A stretch of 23,207 nt of DNA from Chrysochromulina parva. Lineage: Eukaryota; Haptophyta; Prymnesiales; Chrysochromulinaceae. A program made the translations under genes and the position numbers. The stretch is taken from contig PJAB01000603.1 of assembly GCA_002887195.1 (NCBI GenBank), positions 1 to 23,207 of the forward strand, written 5' to 3'. The notes beneath the pieces are model-generated. The model was not told where the DNA came from. It was given only the letters and a program-made list of their open reading frames with translations, and made no database searches. This document shows, one piece after another, positions 18,022 through 23,207 of the stretch (within the stretch, counting starts at the first letter, position 1; each line of letters starts with the position of its first letter).

Positions 18022-18990
18022 TCAGAGACGTTCCGCCCGCCGAGAGCGGAGGGCGGGGCGGGGAGACGCCCGACGCCGTTCGCGTCCCGGATCCGCTCCT
18101 GCGCTGGCGTGCGCGTCATCTCCTAAGAGCGACCTCGCGCTTGCTGACGGTTCTTGTGTACGATATTGCAACGATCGCTGCGACCGTTTCAAGATCTTGA
18201 TGATCGTTGCAACAGCTTGCGAACGTAGCAGGCGCTTGCGGATGTTGTCGGGCCTGATGCTGTCGATGTCACGCGAGCCCTGGAGCACTGGTTTCTGCTG
18301 AATGTACATGAAGGTACTTGAATGGATGAGATTGCTCGCAATCGGGAGGGCAAGCCGCTTTGATAAGAAGAAGTAGAGGAGGAATTTAAGGGGGGCATCC
18401 GCGCGGATGCCCAGCGTATCCTGAATCGTGAGCCCGAAGCACTGCACCCAGGCCGGCAGCGCGCCAAGCGTTTCGAGAATGCGCATCGAGTAGATCACGT
18501 AGGCGATCACGGCCCTGAGCGCGTTTATTACGAGGCATCGAGCAGCGGTTGCCATCGCCATCGCCATCAGCATCTCGTCGAACTCGTGTAAGTCAATCAG
18601 CCCCGACCCGTCCTTGTCCAGCATGTGGAACATGATTTGCACATCGATCCTTTCGGGCGGCTTCACATAAAGCCAGCTGGGAAGCCGATGATGGAGCTCA
18701 AGGACGGCTATGTACAACTCGTTCTCATCGACAGTATCCGTGTTGTCTGTGTCGATCACGCGGAAGTATCCCGTTGAGAACTTCTTCCAGCGCTCCTTGT
18801 AACTGCGGCATAGATCTATGCCAATGGCAATGAGGACGAAGGTCAGGGCGAAGGTGGCCACACGAACCGTGATCTCATCAGCGAGTGTGGCTCCGCATTG
18901 ACGCACGCGCTCCTCACTGACGCACGCGCTCAACACCTCAGAGCCGCAGAGCGGCTCGCCGAAAGCCGCACAAGTTGCCGTACATCTCAT
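18022..18990 (-). CDS. Two-EF-hand calcium-binding membrane protein
   Basis: This is 322 residues from the ATG at 18990. The frame is also open to an ATG at 19308, but that extension translates the tandem GC-rich repeat at 19024-19087 and would leave only 23 bases to the divergent gene, so I prefer the shorter model. A hydrophobic segment at about 43-60 (FALTFVLIAIGIDL) comes first. Two canonical EF-hand loops follow at D80-E91 (DTDNTDTVDENE) and D125-E136 (DKDGSGLIDLHE), both with Ca ligands at positions 1, 3, 5, 9 and 12. Further hydrophobic segments lie at about 152-172 and 200-220, and the tail is basic and Ser/Arg-rich. It is probably a membrane-tethered calcium sensor. I recognise no channel pore or enzymatic motif. 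An upstream exon remains possible, because the minus strand has GTGAGG at the repeat border. Confidence 0.7.
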   Translation of the reverse strand: MRCTATCAAFGEPLCGSEVLSACVSEERVRQCGATLADEITVRVATFALTFVLIAIGIDLCRSYKERWKKFSTGYFRVIDTDNTDTVDENELYIAVLELHHRLPSWLYVKPPERIDVQIMFHMLDKDGSGLIDLHEFDEMLMAMAMATAARCLVINALRAVIAYVIYSMRILETLGALPAWVQCFGLTIQDTLGIRADAPLKFLLYFFLSKRLALPIASNLIHSSTFMYIQQKPVLQGSRDIDSIRPDNIRKRLLRSQAVATIIKILKRSQRSLQYRTQEPSASARSLLGDDAHASAGADPGRERRRASPRPALRSRRAERL

Positions 18991-19331
18991 CGGCTTTTCC
19001 CTTTCGGAGTCGAACTTATCCTCACCGGTAAAAAGACACCGGGTGGAGCCGGGACACCGGTAAAAAGACACCGGGGGGAGCCGGGACGCGCACGGGACAC
19101 ACGGGACACGCGGACGCCCCCGGTAGCCGGGACACACACGGGGCACACGGAACACGCGGGCGCGCGCACCCGGTCTGTCGAGTAAACACCTCTCTTTCCC
19201 CACAGCACGCTGTTTGACGCTCGTGCAATGCCGCTTCATGATCACTTGACTCTTCACACTCGAGGTACTTTGTATGCTGGGCTCTCCCAGGAAATAGGGC
19301 ACCAGCATGAGAGCGACTTCACACAGTTTTC
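18991..19331. promoter_or_regulatory. Divergent region between EF-hand and epimerase-like genes, with tandem repeats
   Basis: This should contain the promoters of both genes. It holds two 32-base direct repeats and degenerate ACACGGGAC-like units that follow them. A strong plus-strand acceptor-like site, CCTCTCTTTCCCCACAG, ends at 19205, suggesting that the epimerase-like gene may have an upstream exon. The sequence right after that acceptor meets a stop in the gene's frame (TGA at 19215-19217), so it could only join to a 5' UTR unless a further intron exists. Confidence 0.4.
19024..19087. repeat. Two tandem 32-base repeats
   Basis: Copies at 19024-19055 and 19056-19087 each begin ACCGGTAAAAAGACACCGG, then continue to GGAGCCGGGAC, and differ at one base (T or G in the middle). 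Each contains a small inverted repeat, CCGGT...ACCGG on the minus strand, around a T-rich loop. A third copy lies at 22363-22392. Confidence 0.9.
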
Positions 19332-20597
19332 ATGCAATCCCGCAGCGATGCCCCAAGCATAGGCGAGGCGTCGTCGGCTGTGAGGTTCATGAACCTCACA
19401 GCTGCGCAGTTGCGGCGATGGCAGATTGCTCGATTGCCGTCGTCGCCGAACGCAACCATCACTGGCGGCGGGCTGAGCGCCACCGTCTTTCTGCCCGACG
19501 CCCATCGCGGCTACTACCGCAGCTCGCGATTTGATTGGGGATCCATGGTTGGCCACATCGTCCTCGACGTGCCCAACAGTGGTGGCAACAAGACCGTGAC
19601 CCTCTGCACCTCCGTGCGCCCACGACCGCATCGACCGCTCGCCACAGATCACGTCATTGGCCTTGCCTCCGAATTTGGTTGCGGCGTGCACGGCGCCTTT
19701 TGTCGCGTTAGTGGCGAACCAGTTGCCAGCAATGGCGTGTTCGGTTACGGCAACGCAGGGCCGGGTGGCACGTTCCTGAAGCTGGGCGTCGGAAGACTCG
19801 TGCGACCCGCAAAGCCGCGGACGGACGGGTTTGCATACAACTTTACGTGGCCGTACGAATTCCCAGAGGCGCCGCCGCGCTGGCGCGTGCAGCGGCTGGA
19901 AAATGGCACAGGCGTAGTGCTGCAGCATGCGGTCGAGCACGCACGTTGGGGCTTGACCACGAGGCGAAAAGTCTCGGCGTGTGGTCAGCCGGGCAAATGG
20001 CCAGCCTTGTGCGTCGATCTACGCCTCACCAACACCGGCCAGACGGCGCTACGCATGCCATACGCGAGCGGGCACGGATTCAATATGCTGCGCGGACCGG
20101 CTACCGGGCCGGGATTTGCGGTCTCCTTTTGGGTGCCTGGCAGCGCAACGTTCCAGGACCACGCCGTGCCTACCAACGCAACGGCATCACGGGCGGCACG
20201 GGCGAAGCTTGCGCCCGCCATGGCGCCTGCTGCTTGGGCCACTCCAATGGCGCGCATCGCCGACATGCTCTTACGCCCTGCAGGTCACCTTGGACTCTCG
20301 CGCATCCGCGTCAACCGCCGTCTTGGCGAGAACGAGGTAGCATCAGCCAACTTCCATGTGAACCACACCTGGGACGGCCGTTTTACAGTCGTGCTGCCGG
20401 CGGCTCAGGGATGGAACCTGGTGGTGCTCCACACACTGTGGCGCGATGAGGCAGCACGGCGCAGCGGCTGGTTTGGCTTCAACGTGCGCATCTCACGCCG
20501 CGCCGTGGCACCACGCCCCTATCTCCTCTTCGACCTGGATCCGGGGCAGGCAGTCGAAGTGGCACATCGATACGAATTTGTGTGGCGCCGGTCCTAA
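19332..20597 (+). CDS. Aldose-1-epimerase-like (galactose-mutarotase fold) protein
   Basis: This is 421 residues from the ATG at 19332. An internal ATG at 19389 (MNLTAAQLRRW) is an alternative start. Matches to the bacterial-type aldose-epimerase-like family include HRGYYRSSRFDWGSMVGH (about 58-75), the EFGCGVHGAF region near 114, GGTFLKLGVGRLVRP (about 145-159), a Y-x-F-x-W-P-Y-E-F segment near 169, LRLTNTG near 231 and GHGFNML in place of the usual H-N-F-F motif (about 247-253). Members of the fold bind sugars in a beta-sandwich, and true mutarotases use His and Glu residues that I cannot confirm here. Seven N-glycosylation sequons (N21, N40, N86, N170, N191, N282, N344) point to the secretory pathway, yet no signal peptide is present, which suggests a missing 5' exon. 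The last seven codons are duplicated just past the stop. Confidence 0.72.
   Translation: MQSRSDAPSIGEASSAVRFMNLTAAQLRRWQIARLPSSPNATITGGGLSATVFLPDAHRGYYRSSRFDWGSMVGHIVLDVPNSGGNKTVTLCTSVRPRPHRPLATDHVIGLASEFGCGVHGAFCRVSGEPVASNGVFGYGNAGPGGTFLKLGVGRLVRPAKPRTDGFAYNFTWPYEFPEAPPRWRVQRLENGTGVVLQHAVEHARWGLTTRRKVSACGQPGKWPALCVDLRLTNTGQTALRMPYASGHGFNMLRGPATGPGFAVSFWVPGSATFQDHAVPTNATASRAARAKLAPAMAPAAWATPMARIADMLLRPAGHLGLSRIRVNRRLGENEVASANFHVNHTWDGRFTVVLPAAQGWNLVVLHTLWRDEAARRSGWFGFNVRISRRAVAPRPYLLFDLDPGQAVEVAHRYEFVWRRS
19377..19402. repeat. Perfect 26-base palindrome around an ATG near the gene start
   Basis: The half-site GCTGTGAGGTTCA is followed immediately by its exact reverse complement. The centre is TTCATGAA, so the internal ATG at 19389-19391 is at the axis of symmetry. 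In mRNA it can form a stem of 11 or more base pairs, and in DNA it could be a dimeric factor site. Confidence 0.95.
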
Positions 20598-20616
20598 TTT
20601 GTGTGGCGCCGGTCCT
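20575..20616 (+). repeat. In-frame 21-base duplication spanning the stop codon
   Basis: The unit AATTTGTGTGGCGCCGGTCC plus T occurs twice in direct tandem. The first copy encodes FVWRRS and ends in TAA. The second repeats the same residues in the same frame and ends in TAG. The gene therefore has two successive stops with a duplicated tail between them. Confidence 0.95.
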
Positions 20617-21305
20617 AGGCGGATTAACGTCTGACGGCCCCGTCGTCCCACGGTCTAAGTGCTACGAACGACAGCGCGTCGCGATACTTTGCCTCTGGCG
20701 ACGCCACGCGAAGTACACGCGGAGAGCGGCGCGTCTCGTCGCTAAGGTCTAACGCCAACGCGCCACGGGGGCCGGGCCGCCGCAGCCGCCGCGCACCCGC
20801 GGGGCGGCAGCGCACGGCGAGCCCACGCGAGATCGTCTCATACAGAATCATAATACGCGACCAGATCGCGATCTCGCGAACCCCGAACGAACTCCCCGAC
20901 GGCCGCGCGATTTTTTTTGTTTCGCAATGGTTCTAAAATTACAGGGCCCGCGCGGGCCGCGGTTCCGAAAAGGAACACGCACCACAGTGTCGGCACGCCG
21001 CCCCCCGGGAGCCTGCGCGTGCGAGCCGTGACCGTCCCGCCGCGGGGACGGCAGCCTGGCGAGCCCGATATGTCAGCGGGGATCCACACATCCGGCCCCG
21101 CCCTTTTCGGACACACGCGCATCGGGACAGCTCAACACGATCCTCGCGCAGACGCCACACCCACATGCACCGACGCACGCCACACGCAACATGCCTCACC
21201 CTCATGTCGATTGCTCACAGTATGAGGCATCTCGTCGCATGTACGTCGCATGCAAACGAGTTCCATGACGCCACACGCTCCGCCTGTCGCCCAAAGACGC
21301 TCATG
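20617..21305. other. Convergent 3' region without a supported gene
   Basis: This separates the epimerase-like gene (plus) from the VPxG gene (minus). It has a perfect 14-base palindrome GGCCCGCGCGGGCC at 20945-20958, followed at 20962-20976 by a five-pair hairpin GTTCC-GAAAA-GGAAC, and a T-tract at about 20911-20918. Several open frames exist but show no domain and are typical of GC-rich non-coding DNA. Confidence 0.4.
20945..20976. repeat. Adjacent palindrome and hairpin
   Basis: GGCCCGCGCGGGCC (20945-20958) is a perfect palindrome, and three bases later GTTCC-GAAAA-GGAAC (20962-20976) forms a perfect short hairpin. They lie in the convergent 3' region about 330 bases downstream of the VPxG gene stop. 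Their role is unknown; a structured 3' end is one possibility. Confidence 0.5.
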
Positions 21306-22229
21306 CTATTCCTCTGGCGGTGGCTCCTCCTCTGCTGCAGGCTCCTCCTCGGCAGCCGCCTCCTCCTCAGCCGCTGCCGCTGCCGCTGCCGCCTCTGCCT
21401 CGGCCGTCGCTGCCGCCTCCGCCTCGGCCGCCGCGGCAGCCTCCGCCTCGGCCGCCGCCGCAGCCTCCGCCTCGGCAGCGGCCGCCGCCTCCGCCTCAGC
21501 GGCCGCGGCTGCCTCCGCCTCAGCCGCGGCCGCCGCCGCTGCCTCCTCCTCAGCTGCGGCGGCCGCCGCCGCCGCCGCCGCCGCTGCCGCCGCTGCCGCC
21601 GCCGCTTCGTCGGCCGATTCCTCCGCAATCGGCTCGGGCAGGTCGATCTGGGACGGGGGCAAATCAGTGCTGGTCCTTCGTTGGCTGGGCGGGCCCTGCG
21701 AGAACATGGCGTTCAGCTCCTGAACCTCCTGCACCTCCTCTTGCGCAGGCGAACCTGGAGATTGTTCTGGAGATTGTTCGCTTTCATCGTCCTCCAGTGG
21801 GACCATGACCAGGAAGGACTTGCCGGGTTTGATTCCCGCCGGCACCGCCACGTCGAACTCCTTCCCGCCCGGTGTCTTGCCCTTGATCACCTGGCCCGGC
21901 AGCGCGCCCTTTGGCACCGTGACCGACACGCGAGCTGCCTCGCGCTTCGGCTTATCACCCACCGAGGAAGCCTCGGGCACGGTGACGGCGAAGGACTTGC
22001 CCACCTTTGCGTCGCTGGGCACCTCCACTTCCACCTCGCCGCCTCGCGGCGTCATCAGCCTCAGCATGTCGCCCGGTGCGACGCCCTCGGGCACGGTGAA
22101 GTGCATCTTGCGCTCTTTGCTGCCGCTCTTCGCGCCCTTTTTCCCCTTTTTATCCCGGTTCGAATCTTGGCCGCCTCCCGCAGGGGCCACGACGCCCTTG
22201 CGCGGCGGGGCGACCGCCTTCGGAGCCAT
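21306..22229 (-). CDS. VPxG-repeat protein with Ala/Glu-rich C-terminus
   Basis: This is 307 residues from the ATG at 22229, which has a good context (GCCCCATGG). The frame extends further upstream only through non-ATG codons. Residues 1-40 are Lys/Gly-rich. Two related beta-rich modules follow, at about 41-80 (MHFTVPEGVAPGDMLRL, EVEVEVPSDAKVGKSFAVTVP) and about 92-131 (VSVTVPKGALPGQVIKG, FDVAVPAGIKPGKSFLVMVP). The pattern is V-x-V-P-x-G-h-x-x-G-x-x-h, a short turn with P-x-G-G, then V-x-V-P-x-x-x-x-x-G-K-S-F-x-V-x-V-P. An acidic, Ser/Pro-rich linker leads to a C-terminal run of Ala and Glu with six eight-residue EAEAAAAA units, likely a long single helix. I recognise no enzyme. The same module occurs in the giant gene. 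The N-terminus has no signal peptide, so a cytosolic or nuclear location is likely. Confidence 0.72.
   Translation of the reverse strand: MAPKAVAPPRKGVVAPAGGGQDSNRDKKGKKGAKSGSKERKMHFTVPEGVAPGDMLRLMTPRGGEVEVEVPSDAKVGKSFAVTVPEASSVGDKPKREAARVSVTVPKGALPGQVIKGKTPGGKEFDVAVPAGIKPGKSFLVMVPLEDDESEQSPEQSPGSPAQEEVQEVQELNAMFSQGPPSQRRTSTDLPPSQIDLPEPIAEESADEAAAAAAAAAAAAAAAAAAEEEAAAAAAAEAEAAAAAEAEAAAAAEAEAAAAAEAEAAAAAEAEAAATAEAEAAAAAAAAEEEAAAEEEPAAEEEPPPEE
21385..21535 (-). repeat. 24-base coding repeat (EAEAAAAA units)
   Basis: Six near-identical 24-base units, read on the minus strand, encode EAEAAAAA. Synonymous GCC, GCG, GCT and GCA changes between copies suggest selection or age beyond a fresh slippage product. 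Flanking poly-Ala with EEE blocks extends the helix-forming tail. Confidence 0.8.
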
Positions 22230-22506
22230 GGGGCTGATGGCTCCCTCGATGAAGCACAGCCACGCCCCTGAGCCCTCTTCTGATTTCGCAGCCAGCACTT
22301 CTGAAATGCCAAACTTGAACCCAAATTACTTGTTCGACAGTTTCGACAGGTCGAATACAACCTCGGTAAAAAGACACCGGGGGGAGCCGGGATACACAAC
22401 CTCGGTACATTTTGCAATGGCAAATTCTCAGAAATACCTCCAGTGTCTCCGAAACACGTACCCGGAGCAATAAGCCACAACTAGCCCGGGCAGTGGCGCT
22501 TCACCC
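22230..22506 (-). promoter_or_regulatory. Upstream region of the VPxG gene, with a dispersed repeat copy
   Basis: This 277-base stretch runs from the VPxG gene ATG to the stop codon of the next minus-strand gene. It carries the third copy of the 32-base repeat, 133 bases upstream of the ATG, and TTCGACAG repeated at 22333-22340 and 22342-22349. It probably contains the VPxG promoter and the neighbour's 3' UTR. Confidence 0.4.
22363..22392. repeat. Dispersed third copy of the 32-base repeat
   Basis: The copy matches 29 of 30 bases of the unit at 19056-19087 (CGGTAAAAAGACACCGG, then GGAGCCGGGA) in the same orientation. The only mismatch is the second base (C to T near CCTCGG). It is single here. 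Confidence 0.9.
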
Positions 22507-23207
22507 TCAGCTTGCTGAGCTCGACCGACTCTTGCTGTAGCCGCTCCTGTAATTCACACTGCTGTGTGCCTCTGCCGCTGCGTCACGTCGCCCCTCCTCC
22601 GGCGCAGCTGGCTCTGCCCTGCCGTCGGCACCTCGATCGCCCGCGTGCGTGGGATCCTTGGAGCGCCGTGACGAGCGCCGCTTCGCTCTGCGGCCCTCGG
22701 CGCGTGCCTCACGCCTCTGCTGGCGGCGCTCGCGCCGCTCGATACGGCGCTGCTTTCGGCTTGGCTCGATGCTGCCGCCGTCGTTGCGCTCGTAGGCCTC
22801 CGACTCGTCGTCCGCCGATGACGACGAGCGTTTCCGCTTGTGGCGGCGGTGCTTGCGATGGCTGCTGTGGCTGCTGTGGCTGCGCTCACCGTCCTTGTTG
22901 TGACTCCGGCTCCCACCTCCCGCAAGAGCAGCAATCACCCGTCCCAAGGCCGCTGCCCTCAACGACGCGTCCGCCCGCGCCGACGCGTCGTTGGCGCCGT
23001 ATTGAGCGCCCGTTGCGCCGACCGCGGCGCTCGCGTTCTGAGTCCACACCGCCTGCCCTGAGGCCGCCCCGGACGTCGACGTAGTCGAGTCGCGACGCGA
23101 TCCGCTCAGAACCCGAAGCGGCAAGGGCGGCGGCGGCAGGGGCGGCGGCGGCAGGGGCGGCGGCGGCAGGGGCGGCAGCGGCGGCGGCGGCGGCGGCGGC
23201 GGCGGCG
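22507..23207 (-). CDS. Partial proline-rich and Arg/Ser-rich protein (5' end beyond window)
   Basis: The frame is open from the right edge to a TGA at 22507-22509, giving about 232 visible C-terminal residues. The coding strand begins inside a Pro-rich run (PPPPL units from a 15-base repeat, about 23125-23207). It then passes through an Ala-rich stretch with a possible helix (DASLRAAALGRVIAALAGG). Two basic segments follow: HSSHRKHRRHKRKRSSSS, and a long Arg-rich helix (SRKQRRIERRERRQQRRE to RSSRRSKD). The tail is Ser-rich. The Arg/Ser content resembles nuclear RNA-processing proteins, and the Pro-run could bind profilin, WW or SH3 domains. No RNA-recognition or FH2 domain is visible in the part present, so function is not assigned. 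No in-frame ATG starts the visible portion. Confidence 0.55.
   Translation of the reverse strand, partial: PPPPPPPPPLPPLPPPPLPPPPLPPPPLPLRVLSGSRRDSTTSTSGAASGQAVWTQNASAAVGATGAQYGANDASARADASLRAAALGRVIAALAGGGSRSHNKDGERSHSSHSSHRKHRRHKRKRSSSSADDESEAYERNDGGSIEPSRKQRRIERRERRQQRREARAEGRRAKRRSSRRSKDPTHAGDRGADGRAEPAAPEEGRRDAAAEAHSSVNYRSGYSKSRSSSAS
23122..23207 (-). repeat. 15-base GGGGCGGCGGCGGCA repeat at the right edge
   Basis: Three to four units of a 15-base repeat, then GGC triplets, run into the window edge. On the coding strand they give PPPPL repeats. The tract may continue beyond the window. Confidence 0.8.

Noticed and set aside
18991..19308. N-terminal extension of the EF-hand protein to an ATG at 19308
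   Set aside because: It would translate the tandem 32-base repeats, whose relative at 22363 lies in non-coding DNA, and would leave almost no promoter space. It is kept only as an alternative.
22157..22166. GGTTCGAATC, identical to a tRNA B-box
   Set aside because: It falls inside the VPxG coding sequence, and I could not fold acceptor, D or anticodon arms around it.
21165..22271. Plus-strand frame of 368 residues opposite the VPxG gene
   Set aside because: It is dominated by Arg/Leu from the antisense of Ala/Glu repeats. The minus strand carries the conserved-looking repeat modules.

Overview
The window looks like nuclear DNA from a GC-rich unicellular alga with a secondary plastid. A haptophyte is my best guess and a pelagophyte or other chromalveolate is the alternative. 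The evidence is GT-AG introns of 125-177 bases, a plastid sugar-phosphate translocator with a signal peptide followed by a transit-like stretch, a Kozak-type start (GCCGCCATGG), secreted and glycosylated-type proteins, and many Ala, Gly, Pro and Asp codon repeats. No bacterial operons, rRNA, tRNA, CRISPR or intact transposon was found. No database could be searched, so the organism call is inference.

Layout from left to right: (1) 586-1680, minus: secreted or plastid-routed fusion of a Lin0512-type domain with a rhodanese domain. (2) 2443-4017, minus: fucosyltransferase-like glycosyltransferase with an unresolved N-terminus. (3) 4369-5361, plus: secreted Sel1-repeat protein. (4) 6042-7388, minus, three exons: triose-phosphate/phosphate translocator-like protein. 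(5) 7592-17566, plus, one clear intron: a giant protein of about 3265 residues with ankyrin repeats, a VPxG module, acidic runs, a CS/p23-like domain, two composite zinc modules ending in CCHC knuckles, and a C-terminal RING finger. (6) 18022-18990, minus: two-EF-hand membrane protein. (7) 19332-20597, plus: aldose-1-epimerase-like protein with seven N-glycosylation sequons. (8) 21306-22229, minus: small protein with two VPxG modules and an Ala/Glu-rich tail. (9) 22507 to the right edge, minus, partial: proline-rich then Arg/Ser-rich protein.

Neighbouring genes usually alternate in strand, giving divergent promoters (4018-4368, 7389-7591, 18991-19331) and convergent 3' regions (5362-6041, 17567-18021, 20598-21305). 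They do not form one pathway. Sugar chemistry recurs (glycosyltransferase, translocator, epimerase-like protein), but co-location proves nothing in such a genome.

The most interesting items are the giant ankyrin/CS/zinc-knuckle/RING protein, the Lin0512-rhodanese fusion, the VPxG module shared by two genes, a perfect 26-base palindrome at the start of the epimerase-like gene, and a 32-base repeat placed upstream of two separate minus-strand genes.
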